NCBI GenBank assembly: GCA_036417435.1 | Contig: CM070910.1 | Location: 20,091,501-20,155,500 of the forward strand | Direction of reading: 5' to 3' | Length of the DNA stretch: 64,000 nucleotides | From: Inia geoffrensis | Lineage: Eukaryota; Chordata; Mammalia; Artiodactyla; Iniidae | Part shown: piece after piece, positions 45,650 through 55,904 of the stretch | Layout of the letters: each line of letters opens with the position of its first letter | How positions within the stretch are numbered: position 1 is the first letter of the stretch | Position numbers and translations under genes: made by a program | Notes under the pieces: generated by a model | Seen by the model: the letters and a program-made list of their open reading frames with translations, nothing else | What the model was told of the DNA's origin: nothing | Database searches by the model: none

Positions 45650-46560
45650 CTAATACATTTTTCACTTATTAATGGTGTAGTGAAACGTTATTGAACTTTG
45701 TATAATGTTGAGCTCTCTTTTAGCCTAAAGAGTGCCCATTTAGCCTCTCAATCTGTTTAAGAGATGATAATATTCTCAAGCAATGACAGTTCTACCTTTT
45801 TCTTTCTGATCTTTATACCTTTCATTTCTTTTTCTTATTAGAAGGGCCAGGACCTACACTTTGATGGTAATCAATAGTAGGAAGAGCAGGCATCCTGTTT
45901 TATTCATGAATTTAACAGGAATACATTCTAACAGCTGATCATTAAACATCATGTTTACTTCTGATATATCCTTTACTGAGTTAAGAAAAGTCCCTTCTGC
46001 TCTTAGCTTGCTAAGAGTTTTTATTGCTAACAGATTTATCATTAGTTGATGCTGAATTTTATCACATGATTTTTTTCTGCATATGGTTCTTCTCTATTAA
46101 TCTCCAAGTAATGTGGAGCTTTATATTGGTAGATATTCTAATGTTGAACTATCATTTCATCCTGCAATAGACCAACTTGGTTCTTATGGTTATTTGTAAT
46201 ATGCTGTTAGATTCAATTTCCTGGCCTACGATTTTATTTTCTTGTACTGTCTTTTTCCAGTTTTTATATCAAGGTAATAAAAAATGAGTCAGATACCTTT
46301 AGGTCTTTTTATATTTTCAGATATATTTTTTATAAGATATTGCTTAACTACTCTTAGAAAATTTGCCTATAAACTTGGCCTCATGTATTTTTTGGTTGAA
46401 TGGGTAAGAAAAGAATTTTTATTAGAATTTTATTTCTCTAATGGTTATAGTTTATGCAAGTTTTTTGGTTCTTTTAAGTCAAGTGTGCTAATTTATCATT
46501 TTCCTTAAAAGATGTCCAGTCATTTCATCTGTTTTAAATTTTTTTCATAAATAACATTCT
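45650..46560 (-). mobile_element. Old L1 LINE, ORF2 fragment
   Basis: The T-rich plus strand contains antisense reverse-transcriptase phrases: 'aggcatcctgttttattcat', 'gctaagagtttttattgct', 'atgctgaattttatcacatg', 'aatatgctgttagattcaat', 'tttatatcaaggtaat'. It is strongly diverged and full of stops. The frames of 62-74 codons here are remnants. Ends are approximate. Confidence 0.75.
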
Positions 46561-47173
46561 TCCTCTTGACCATAATAAATCTGATGCTTTCTTAATGTTT
46601 TGCTCTCAAGCTCTTAGCAGATATTAAACTTTGACAACTAACCTGTCCAGTTTTCTCCTTGCCTAGGCCCAATATCAATCAGTCTGTGTTTACTGCCCCC
46701 CACGGGTGGTATGACACACTGGCTCCTTCCAAGACTATCAGTGAATGTTGCATAACCCAACTGTTGTCCTGTGACTTGTGACTATAAAACAGAGCTTCTT
46801 TAAGGAGATTATTAGTGTCCCAACTACTTAAAAAAGTAATGCAGCTTCAGCCCAAAGAAAAAATTATTTCTCCCTACTTCAATGTTTTGCATTTGCAATG
46901 GCTTATTCATTCTTATGAGGCAGGTCAAAGTCACACACTTCACAAATAACAGAAAGATATGCAGCTAGACTATGCCATATATGCCTTATTTTGAATTTCA
47001 GTTTGAATTTTATGAAGAACAGGGAGCTCTTAACTACTTTTCAGGAGCTATTTGGGGTCACAAGAAGAGCACTCCTTTGTATGACACAGTTAAAAGAATT
47101 GTGACCCTAAAGAAAATGTAAACAAGGAGACAGTGTAAAAGTTCTAAATGGACCCATTTAGAAATGCAGAGAT
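46561..47173. other. Unassigned sequence
   Basis: No gene or repeat recognised. Confidence 0.45.
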
Positions 47174-47185
47174 GCATTTCATTTA

Positions 47186-47265
47186 TTTTTTTTTTAATTG
47201 AGATATAGTTGTTTTACAATGTTGTGTTAGTTTCTACTCTACAGCGAAGTGGTGTTCCCTGAGAC
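47186..47265 (-). mobile_element. 80-bp truncated L1 insertion
   Basis: A T-run and 'aattgagatatagttgtttt', 'acaatgttgtgttagtttc', 'tctacagcgaagtgg' form the antisense extreme 3' end of a cetartiodactyl L1. A perfect 12-bp TSD, gcatttcattta, lies at 47174-47185 and 47266-47277, proving a complete but extremely short insertion. Confidence 0.92.
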
Positions 47266-47277
47266 GCATTTCATTTA

Positions 47278-47661
47278 GAATGTTTAGTTCATGGAAGCAT
47301 TCGACCAAGAACAAACAATAAATGTTTGTTGTCTAGATGTTTTCAGGCAACAATTTCTTTTTTCTTCTTGGAAACAAAAAACAAAACACAAAACTCCACC
47401 TGCTTCCTTGAACTGCATGTCAACTGACTTCAAAATCCTTGATTACTCCCATTTGCTTCAAATATGGTCCCTTAATCATTCTCCCTTACTCACCAATGGC
47501 TTCAGCAACTGCTTTGCTGTCTAACTGTCCACCATATGCCCTGACATAATTTATTGTGATTTCAGCATCCACTTCTGACACTTCTCAGGTTCTTGATGTT
47601 TTTAGCTCCAATTATACTTAAGCTTTCAACCCCACCTGAGCCATGCAATTGATGGCCATAC
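47278..47661. other. Unassigned sequence
   Basis: No feature recognised with confidence; the 77-codon plus frame (47291-47524) has no domain. Confidence 0.45.
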
Positions 47662-48039
47662 CTGTCAAGATGAAAGACTGCACTGAACTACTGAAACGGG
47701 AGGGAAGGGGGAAGGACACAACTTTTCAAAGAATGACATAGCCTGAGGACATGACATAAACTGAGTAGAACCAAATGGGTCCAAGATGGCTGACAAGTCA
47801 ACTTCCACTAGACCTTGAGCTTCAGTATAGCTCACTTAACACATCAGCAAGATAAATGACACACCCACAGGTGCCATGACCGTTCCAAGACAGACCATAA
47901 GGATCAAAAAGTGGGTGGTGGTCCAATTCCTGGAAACCCCTGCCCCTTCCCAAAATAGCTAGAATACTCCTCCCACTCATTAGCCTACAAAATTACCCAC
48001 CCCTATAAAAACTGACAACCCCCGTACCCTGGTGCATTT

Positions 48040-48155
48040 CTCACCTTCTGAGATGGCCCACACTCTGTCTGTGGAGTGTGTTTCTCCTAAGGCCGTTCTC
48101 GCCTTCTGAGACAGCCCACAATCTGTCTGTGGAGTATGTTTCTCTCAAAATAAAT
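48040..48155 (+). repeat. 58-bp tandem duplication in LTR
   Basis: Two units begin at 48040 and 48098 ('ctc.ccttctgaga..gccc', then 'tctgtctgtggagt.tgttt'). They span the stretch between the TATA box and the poly(A) signal, so the presumed R/leader area is doubled. Confidence 0.85.
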
Positions 48156-48281
48156 CCACTTCTTACCTATCACTTTGTCTCTCACTGAATTCTTTCTGCG
48201 ATGAGGCATCAAGAACCTGAGCTTCATTAAGTCCTGAAACCAGGTATGTGATCTCAGTTGGAAGACCGTGGGTTTTGGCTG

Positions 48282-48413
48282 GGTTCGAGTCCCAGCTGCG
48301 TGGGTTTGAGTCCCAGCCACGTGAGTTCTGAGTCACAATCCGAGTTTTGGCTGGGTTCAAGTCCCAATCTGGGTTTAGGCTGGGTTCCAGTCCCGGCACG
48401 TGGGCTCAAGTCC
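48282..48413 (+). repeat. Array of tRNA T-arm / B-box-like motifs
   Basis: Five spaced copies: ggttcgagtcc (48282), ggtttgagtcc (48303), ggttcaagtcc (48354), ggttccagtcc (48383), ggctcaagtcc (48403). The first fits the Pol III B-box exactly. No tRNA cloverleaf surrounds them. They lie at the 3' end of the LTR element. Confidence 0.8.
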
Positions 48414-48424
48414 AAATCTGAGGT

Positions 48425-48919
48425 GCATGGTTTCACTATCAATTTTTAACTTCCCTCTTTCTGATTCTCAGCTTTTGTGTTCCAGTGTACTCTAAAAACT
48501 CCATTCCAGTAATATTCTGACCCTTGCTGAGACCTCCAATGATACTACATTTTCAGTAAATAATATGACATTAATGTCCTCACTTCTCCTTGTAGCTGTT
48601 TAGGATTCAATGTAGAGCAAACACTTTTAATGTCCTTTCCTCTCCCTCCCTCCTCTGAATTCCCTCAGCAACACCTAACTCTGGTAGTTCCCCTTACTCC
48701 TCACCTGCACCAAATCAGCTGAATGAGCCTGGCGAAAACCACACAGCTGTGCTGAATGGACTCACCTTAATTAGGTAAGTTAATTTAATTTAAATTTAAA
48801 ATAAGTTTAATTAATTAAATTTTGTTTATTTTACTACAATTTATAAGTGGACAATTAATTTGGCAAAATAGTGCTACTATATATACTTAGTAAACTTTAT
48901 CTCCCCCACTTTAAAATAA
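48425..48919. other. Unassigned sequence
   Basis: No gene recognised. A 'taatttaatttaaatttaaa' low-complexity stretch lies at about 48782-48830. Confidence 0.45.
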
Positions 48920-48930
48920 TCAGAAAGACG

Positions 48931-49410
48931 CTGTGAGGCCTTCCCAGGTACAAATCCTTTCCATGTCCCCCATTTCTTGTTCATAGGAAACAGGCTTCAT
49001 TTAGCCTCCTTGACCTTCCCTGAGGTCCTAAGGACAGATTCAAACAGCTGCTTATCAGGGAAGGGAGGGAATGCAGAAACTAAGGAGGAGCAGTCAAGAA
49101 ACAGTAGTGCAGCAATGGGGCAGGGTCCTGGTTCCTCCTCAAGGAACACACAGAACCATAATTTTGGGTTCAGTAGAAATTAAGGCCCCACCCAGGTGGA
49201 GGATGGTAACTTCAGACTGAGCACATGATTCCTGGAACACTACCCTGTTACCTCACCACCAACCAGTCAGAAGAAAGTCTGCACACAGTGGAAGATAATG
49301 AAGACTCTGCCCCCCTCTCCAAATGATTCTCCCTTTGAAGCATTTCATGGGCAAGCAGAATCTCTGCTGTTAGTTTCTGGACACACTTCTGACTTCTCCC
49401 CAGGTTGCTG
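48931..49410 (+). mobile_element. Retroviral LTR, copy 1 of inverted pair
   Basis: Homologous to the minus-strand copy at 50059-50624: shared 'cttcccaggtacaaatcc', 'cctccttgaccttccctg', 'aaacagctgcttatcag', 'gtctgcacacagtggaagat'. The homology stops at 'ggttgctggcctt' (about 49410), before the poly(A) and U5 part, so it is 3'-truncated. The 68-codon frame in it (TTG start) has a partner in the other copy, but this is shared repeat sequence, not a gene. Confidence 0.85.
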
Positions 49411-49639
49411 GCCTTCCGGCCTCTATTTTGAGAGAATTACCCCTCCTCTAGCTAACACTATCCCTCCACTTAGCATATACACTCACACCTTCTCAGGGAT
49501 GTCACTTGTCAATTTACTTTTTTCCTTTATTGTTAATATTCAGTATATTCTTCTCCACTGTATTATTCCAATTGACATATAAACACACTTTAATATTCAC
49601 CCAATTTAAAAACAAAGAAAACCTCCATGACTTCAGGTC
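49411..49639. other. Unassigned sequence
   Basis: No feature recognised. It follows the broken end of the LTR. Confidence 0.45.
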
Positions 49640-49835
49640 CCCCTCCAGCTACTATTTATCTCTCTGCTCCTCTTCATGGCAAAATTCTCAAAAGGGTTTC
49701 TGACCTCACTGTATCCAACTCCTCCTTTTCACTCTTCCATCTACTCCAGCAAAGGCTTCTATCTTCATCACTCTCCTCAAGCAGCCCTTCTTAAAGTCAG
49801 CAATGACTTACCTCTTGCCAAAGCCAAGGCAAGGT
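49640..49835 (+). repeat. L2 LINE, ORF2 fragment
   Basis: 'tttatctctctgctcctctt', 'caaaattctcaaaagggttt', 'tccatctactccagcaaagg' and 'aaagtcagcaatgactta' resemble sense L2 reverse-transcriptase sequence (aaacttctcaaaagagtt...ggtcaccaatgacctcc). Diverged. Confidence 0.55.
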
Positions 49836-50058
49836 CTGCACTTTGCTCCCACTGAAGTGTCATCCATCAAAACATAAATTTCTGTTTTGCATATTATTCT
49901 GTTCTGTGGCCAGTTGGGGCTTGCCATAGCAACAATGCTTCCTCAATATTTACATTTGAAAAATGAAACAGAAATTAGGGACTGAATGTAATGTCCTTTA
50001 TTAAGAACGGCATATGGAATATTATAAAATTTCTTGAGTGTGATCAAAGTTATGTTAC
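49836..50058. other. Unassigned sequence
   Basis: No feature recognised. Confidence 0.45.
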
Positions 50059-50624
50059 TGAACTGAGGTTTGGCTGCTCACCATTCAAAAGTCAATACTT
50101 GAGAGACAAGTGTTGGTTGGAAAGGAAAGTTTGCTTTATTCAGGAGGCCAGCAATCTGGGGAAAAGGTGGACTTGTGTCCAAAACCCAACTGCAAAGATT
50201 CTGCTCGATCAAGAAAGTTTTTAAAGGGTGAATCATGTGGAGATGGGGGCAGAGTCTTCTCATCTTCCACTGTGTGCAGACCTTCTTCTGATTGGTTGGT
50301 GGTGAGGTAACAGGGTGGTGTTCCAGGAATCCTGTGCTAAGCCTGAAGTTACCATCCTCCACTCGGGTGGGGGCCTTAGTTCCTGCAGAAGAACTCAAAA
50401 GTATTGTTTGGTATATTCCTTGAGGAGGAATCAGGACCCTGCTCCACTGCTGCACTGTTGTTTCTTGACTGCTCTTTCTTAGTTTCTGTATTTTTCTCTG
50501 ATAAGCAGCTGTTTGAATCTGCCCTTAGGAACCCAGGGAAGGTCAAGGAGGCTGAATGAAGCCTATTTCCTGTAAACAAGACACATGGGACATGGAAAAG
50601 ACTTGTACCTGGGAGGGCCCCATA
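50059..50624 (-). mobile_element. Retroviral LTR, copy 2 of inverted pair
   Basis: The more complete copy. On the minus strand it has the same U3 as the copy at 48931, then a poly(A) signal (aataaa at 50135-50140) and U5-like 'cacttgtctctcaagtatt' ending 'gcagccaaacctcagttca'. An artiodactyl-type ERV LTR, family name not recalled. The upstream edge could reach about 50643. No internal viral genes. Confidence 0.85.
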
Positions 50625-51186
50625 GGCTCCTGTTCTGTTTCAGTTATATCAGAGAATATTCCTGTTTTTAGGAGATACATGCTAAAGTATTTAGAAATTA
50701 CTTTCAAATAGCTCATTAAAATACACCGTGTGTTTGTGTGTCTGTATATGTAGGGGAGAGAAAAAAATCTTTTGCCTCCTCTATGAAATAATAGAAAATA
50801 AATATACATGGGTCTCTACCCCAGGTCCTGGCACAAAGGTCCTAAACCCCTTGGAATTTTCGAAGTGATAGGAGCACCAGGAGCATCTTTTGTCTAAAAT
50901 TTGGTCTTTGACCCTGGTTCCTGCCACAAGCTCCTTAAATCCCTTGGAATTTCCTGTGTAACAGAGTGTCTTTTGTTCTAATGAGGTGACTCTTGGTGGG
51001 CTCCTTGATAAAGGCTGGTCACCAGAAAGACCAAGCCATGATTAGAAGCTTGGAACTTTTAGCCCCACCCCACTCTCCTATTCTCCAGAGAAAAGAGAAG
51101 AGCTAGAAAAGGAGTTAATGGTTGATCACGCCCATGTGATGAAGCCTCCATAAGAATCCCAAATACAGGGTTCAGAGAGCTTCTGA

Positions 51187-51813
51187 TAGGGATAGAATAG
51201 GATAGTTATACGGGTAGTTGTAGCAGTTCCAGTAGGGGATTATAGATAGAGATGGAAACCCAGGGAACTTTGGGAGACCACTTCAAGTTAATGATCACTC
51301 AAGAAACATTGTGGAATAAAGCAGGCTTGCTTAACGATAAAGCATGAGATATGCCCCAGGTCATTAAGTGAAAGAAAAATGTTACCACCGTTCTGCGGAT
51401 TTGAATAAGCGCTATGACAGTCCTAGTTTGACCTCATACTGTCAGACACTCTCCTGCCAGATACGAAGGAGCAGCTAGTGATGTAAGCCTGAGGTCTACT
51501 CGAAGAATGAGGTCTTTTCTCTCTCCCTCACTTTCCTTTGATTATCAAAATGTAGCCCACTTAATCCTCAGGGCAGAGCCCCCTTGCCTGCCTGCTTGCA
51601 TCTCTCACAAGGGTCCTATGTTAATAAACCTACTTCTTGCCTGTCACTTTGCCTCTCGCTGAATTCCTTCTGCACTGAGACACAAAGAACCTGAGCCTCA
51701 GTAACTGCAGACACAAGGTGAGTGATTCCAATTAAAAGACCATGGGTTCAAGTTGCAATCTGGGTTTAGGCCAGGTTTGAGTCCAGGCACATGGGTTTAA
51801 GTCCCAATCAGAG
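51187..51813 (+). mobile_element. LTR nested inside LTR copy A
   Basis: It interrupts copy A exactly where copy B is continuous ('agctttcaggttgg'). Its last 250 bp resemble the LTR at 47662-48424: poly(A) signal (aataaa at 51623), 'cctctcgctgaattccttctg', 'aagaacctgagcctcag', then T-arm-like motifs ending near 'aatcagaggtg'. A 6-bp flanking match (gagctt) may be the TSD. No viral genes. Confidence 0.75.
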
Positions 51814-51956
51814 GTGAGCTTGCAGGTTGCTGAACATGGGAGATGCTGGGAGAGTGGGGCACCCACAGAGAACGCAGGAGTTCCATGCCCCTTCCCACAT
51901 ACCTTGCCTATGCATCTCTTCCATCTGGATGTTCATCTGTACTCTCTATCATACCC

Positions 51957-52022
51957 TTTCATTTTTATTATTATATAAGTTTCAGGTGTACAGCATTATA
52001 GTCCAACATCTGTATATATCAC
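51957..52022 (-). mobile_element. Short L1-3'-end-like insertion
   Basis: 'aagtttcaggtgtacagcat' and 'agtccaacatctgtatata' are L1 3'-UTR-like and are absent from LTR copy B at the equivalent place. About 65 bp; boundaries uncertain. Confidence 0.55.
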
Positions 52023-52378
52023 ATCCTTTTATAATAAATTGGTTCACTGTAAGTAAACTGTTTTCCTGAGTTCTGTGAGCCACTCTAGCAAATTAATTGT
52101 ACCTGAGAAAGGGGGTTGTGGAACCTCCTATTTATAACCCATTGGTCAGAAGCACAGGTAACAACCTGGACTAACAACTGGCAACTGAAGTGGGGGATTG
52201 GAGGCAGTCTTGTGGGACTGAGCCCTTAACCTCTGAGGTCAGAATTGAGTTAAATTGTAGGACACCCAGTGTTGCAGAATTACTTGCTGTTGGAAAAAAA
52301 CCCTACGCAACTAGCGTCAGAAGTGTTGTGACACCTGTGAGTGTGAGAGTAAAAGAGAAACACATAGGAGAAGTGTAG

Positions 52379-52735
52379 GTTTTCTTTAAAGTAAGTTTTC
52401 TTTAAACCTACCCATCTTGTGTTCTCCGGCTAGGGCCTTGTGAATTAAACTAACAAACTAAAGATTAACAAGAGAAAAACAAACAGAAGTTTATTAACAT
52501 GTGCATCATCAATGCACCTAGGAGCCCTCAGCAATGAGTAACTCAAAGGAGTGGTTAGAACTTGGGCTTATATAGCATCTTAACCAAAGAACGATAAATT
52601 CTTAGAAAAATGACAAGACAAAGGAAAAGGACTCTGAGCTTCTAGCAGTGGCAAATTGTAGGAAGGCAAATATATGAGGAAACTAACAGTAGGTAAGGGC
52701 TATGTGATATTGTGATTTATAATAAGGAATATATA
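52379..52735 (-). mobile_element. ERV LTR 3' part, antisense
   Basis: On the minus strand: 'atataagcccaagttc' (TATA-like), then 'gttaataaacttctgtttg' with a poly(A) signal and 'tctcttgttaatctttag', typical of class I LTRs with a TATA box and R/U5. The U3 beginning is missing here. The segment at 53641-53945 may be its other half. Confidence 0.65.
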
Positions 52736-53640
52736 TTTGGTCTTTGTCTCCCTTTCTGGAAAAGAGTGCCCAAAACCCTTGGAATTTCCTTAGCAATAAG
52801 AGCAATGGGAGCATTTTTTGTTATATTGTTTGGTTTCTTGTCCTCAGTTCCTGAAATCACTTCAGAGCCATAAAGGTAAAATGGGTGTCTTGTTATTCAT
52901 TACAAGTTCCTTCCAAACACAACTCAGTTTATATTAATGAGGTGACTTTTGGAAATCCCCTAAAGATGGAGGTGGGGTTTGGGAAGTGGGGGGCGGAGTG
53001 GGGAATCCTGGTTGCAAGAGGAGCCAACCATGTGACTAGAGGGTTGGGACTTTTAGTTTCCCCTCCCAATTCCAGGGAGGGGAAGGGGCTGGAGGTTGAA
53101 TCAATCAGCAATGGCCAATGATTTAATCAATCCCAGCTATGTAATGAAGCCTCCATAAAAACCCAAAAGAAAAGGTTCAGAAAGCTTTCAGGTTGGTGAA
53201 CACATGGAGATTGGGGGAGAATGGCATGCTTGAAGATGGCATGGAAGACCTATGCCCTTTCCCCATATCTTGCCCTATGCATTTCTTCCATCTGACTGCC
53301 CCTGAGTTACATTCTTTTATAATAAGCCAAAGATGTAGTAAGTAAAATGCTTCTCTAAGTTTTGTGAACTGCTCTAACAAATTAATGGAACCCAAAGTGA
53401 AGGTGATTGGCATCTTGAATCTATAGCCAGTTGGTCAGAAGCACAGGTGATAATCTGGGCTTGCAAATGGTGTCTGAAGTTGGGGGAGGAGGGGGAGGTC
53501 AGCCTTGCAGGGTTGAATCCTTAACCCGTGGGATCTGATGCCATCTCCAGGTAGACAGTGTCAGAATTGAGTTAAATTGTAGGGACACCCAGCTAGTGTC
53601 TACAGCATTGCTTTGTGGTGTTGGGAAAACCCAGCTCCCC
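52736..53640 (+). mobile_element. ERV LTR copy B, uninterrupted
   Basis: About 900 bp aligning with copy A throughout: 'cccttggaatttccttag', 'taatgaggtgacttttgg', 'aatgaagcctccataaaaac', 'cccaaagtgaaggtgattgg', 'gtcagaattgagttaaattg', 'acacccagctagtgtc'. A solo LTR; its 60-78-codon frames are chance. Confidence 0.8.
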
Positions 53641-53945
53641 ACATGCTGGAATTGGGTACCCAGAACCCTTAGGCTAGTTTAAGAAAGGTTTGTTATGTAG
53701 ATTCCTCTGGTGCTCTCTCTGGACTAATCAGGGCCTAGAATTATCTCCAGTGATTAACTTCTCTCCTTCCTAATAGAGAGAGGAGAGGGAACCACCTTTA
53801 AAATTTTATGTCTTGCTTGCAGGCAAATAGGGAGAAGGGCAGAAAGCTTTTCTTGAATCTGCTTATTCTCAAATACCTTCAGCTCAAAATAATCCTACGC
53901 TAAAGTAGCATATTTTGGGATGACATACTCTGCTACCCAGCACTC
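53641..53945 (-). mobile_element. Probable U3 half of the antisense ERV LTR
   Basis: On the minus strand it starts 'tgtcatcccaaaatatgcta', a typical LTR start. It continues with 'ttgcctgcaagcaagacata', 'aagttaatcactggagataa' and 'gagagagcaccagaggaatc'. Together with 52379-52735 it would form one LTR, separated by copy B. Inference from order and orientation, not from a seen junction. Confidence 0.5.
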
Positions 53946-53947
53946 GT

Positions 53948-53982
53948 GCATGTATGTGTCTGTGTGTCTGTGTGTGTGCACA
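53948..53982. repeat. TG-rich simple repeat
   Basis: Imperfect 'tgtgtctgtgtgtctgtgtg' run. Confidence 0.85.
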
Positions 53983-54109
53983 AAGGGAAATGCACAGACA
54001 TCAAATATGGCAAAAAGTTAACAAATGTGGTTGCAAGATATATGGTTGCTCACTGAACTATTTCTTTTGACTAGAAGGTTTAAATTTTTTCAGAATAAAA
54101 AGTTGGGGG

Positions 54110-54560
54110 AATATATCATGGTTGGTTTAGATGCATCCCAGAAATAAAAATATAGTTCAACTTCAGAAAACCTGTCAATGGGAGTCCCAAAATCCAGAGA
54201 TTAATGGAGGAAAAAAAATAATGATTTTACCACATGCAGTAAGAGCAAGTAATAAATTCAAATCCATTTATGAGTAAAATCAAAAAACTCTTAAGAAATT
54301 GGTGTTAGAAGAGAACTTCCTTCATTTGATTAAAGATCTCTACCTGAAATCTACAGCCAGTATCATTCTGAATATTGAAATGACCAAGACTGAAGGTCCT
54401 CGCAAATTAAACAAGGAGAAAAAATAGACATATTCTTAAAAGGAAGAAATAAAATGGTCATTTGGTGCAGAATATGGCTATCTACATAGAAAACCCAATA
54501 GACGTATCAGTTTCTGGCAATGCAGTGTGCTACCAATAACTAGAAACACTCTCTTCTTTA
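54110..54560 (+). mobile_element. Old L1 LINE, ORF2 fragment
   Basis: Sense L1 reverse-transcriptase region: 'ggtttagatgcatcccagaa', 'cttcatttgattaaagatc', 'ctgaaatctacagccagtat', 'catagaaaacccaatagacg'. Many stops; a fossil. Confidence 0.75.
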
Positions 54561-55199
54561 AAAAAAAAAAACACTAGAAATTCTTGAAAATATAGTAATA
54601 TCTCTCAAGAACTATAAATTCCTAAGGGTCAAAACAAAGAGAATTAAAGACAAGCAACAGCAGAAGTTGATGCTGTAGCTATATGGAGTGGAGGTACATT
54701 TCCTGACTATCAAGTGGCTTGGGTTCTAACAGACAGGGAAAAGATTTGAGGCCTTGAGCTCATATGAGGGAAAAGGTTAGAACTAACAACCTTCTCTTAA
54801 TGAGCTATAACCTCCATAAAAGGGAGAATTAGAAAAACATCATCGATCACCCCAGGGAGATGACAGGTTTCTTGTCTTCCTAAGGCTAGCATCTAGGTGA
54901 AAAAATAATTCTCCCCAGAGAGCTCAGGTCTGTGTTCACACAAGTATGGTGTTTGAATTTACACTATCTATGTCATCTGAGAACCACTAGGGTGAGAAAC
55001 CAACATAAAAATTGTCCCAAGATGGTGGTAGTCCTTACATAAAGAAATGCATATATTGTCTGGAAGAAGATACCTTCTTCAAATTACACAGGGTTCTACA
55101 AATCATGCCCTGCCAAACAGGAGCTCACCCACAGGAAAAGAATTCTTCATAAGCAGAAGCCAGCAGGCACAACCAAAATCAAACTTAATGCCCTAAAAA
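54561..55199. other. Unassigned A-rich sequence
   Basis: No gene recognised; probably further decayed L1. Confidence 0.4.
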
Positions 55200-55860
55200 C
55201 GTGAGATAATAGAATTAACAAATATAGGTTCAAAATTAAAATGATTAAGTACTTATAGGAGGAATTTATATTGATTTATAAAATTAAAATCTCAGTTGAC
55301 AAATTAACAGTAATTAGGCACCAATAAAGAGATCATTAATAAAATGGAAGATTGAGCTCAAGAAATTAACCCAAACTCATCAAAAGAATTAAGTAGTTAG
55401 AAAAGAAAGAGAAGTAATGAGACAGAAAAGCTAGAACAAGAAGGTGCAACATACATCTTTTTCATTTAAACACTGTTTTGAAAAGGAAGATTAGAGTGAT
55501 TGGAAAGAGCTTAGAATTTTCCAGAATTGATAAAAGATATGAGTCACCAGAATATAGATCTTTGGATTCATCAATCCAAGGCAAGATAAGTAAAAAGAAA
55601 TCCACAACTAGCATAATGAATATGTGGAATACCAAAAGCCTTAAAAGAAAACAGAAGGAAAATACTGTGTTTTAACACAGAATTAATTAGAGTAACTACA
55701 GATATATCAATGTCAACAATTGAAAGCAAAAAAGAATTGAATAATACCTTCAGATGCAGCAAAAAATGAAGGTGAACAAAAAATCATTCAGATAGACATA
55801 ATCTAAATGAGTTTACTATTAACACTCCAGGAAAAAAAAGTAAAAAGCAAACTTAGGAGC
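55200..55860 (+). mobile_element. Old L1 LINE, ORF1-like fragment
   Basis: A-rich sense sequence with ORF1-style lysine/glutamate-rich coding: 'caaagaattaagtag', 'aatggaagattgagctc', 'gtaaaaagaaatccacaact', and later 'tcatcaatccaaggcaag'. The 65-codon plus frame (55478-55675) is a basic remnant of this region. Moderate confidence only. Confidence 0.55.
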
Positions 55861-55904
55861 AAGTCTTGAGATACACAAAAGAATTATGAGCAAAATCTCA
55901 GACA

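Larger units (their letters stand above)
47662..48424 (+). mobile_element. Retroviral LTR with adjoining repeat-rich 3' part
   Basis: A gammaretrovirus-like (class I) solo LTR. It has 'aattcctggaaacccc' and 'ccttcccaaaatagct' U3 phrases, a TATA box (tataaaa at 48004), a tandemly doubled segment (48040-48155), a poly(A) signal (aataaa at 48149) and 'tctctcactgaattctttctg'. After it comes a run of tRNA T-arm-like motifs up to about 48424. A related element ends the same way at 51813. The 5' boundary is a guess from a TG start; no viral genes remain. Confidence 0.75.
50810..52378 (+). mobile_element. ERV LTR copy A, split by a nested LTR
   Basis: Homologous to copy B (52736-53640). The left half (50810-51186) shares 'cccttggaatttcctgtg', 'taatgaggtgactcttgg' and 'atgaagcctccataagaatc'. 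The right half (51814-52378) shares 'tgcatctcttccatctgg', 'gtcagaagcacaggtaaca' and 'gtcagaattgagttaaattg'. The 627 bp between (51187-51813) are a different LTR. A short L1-like piece (about 51957-52022) also interrupts the right half. Possibly MER21-like, but the name is uncertain. Confidence 0.8.

Noticed and set aside
46150..46560. Plus-strand 74-codon hydrophobic frame (46284-46508)
   Set aside because: It lies antisense in a decayed L1 ORF2; T-rich DNA yields Phe/Leu-rich translations by composition.
48282..48413. Tandem tRNA genes suggested by repeated B-boxes
   Set aside because: Only T-arm-like motifs repeat; there is no acceptor stem, D-arm or anticodon arm around them.
48977..50579. 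Pair of homologous 67-68-codon frames that look like a conserved gene family
   Set aside because: Both lie within two copies of the same LTR and begin at TTG, so the similarity is that of the repeat, not of a selected protein.
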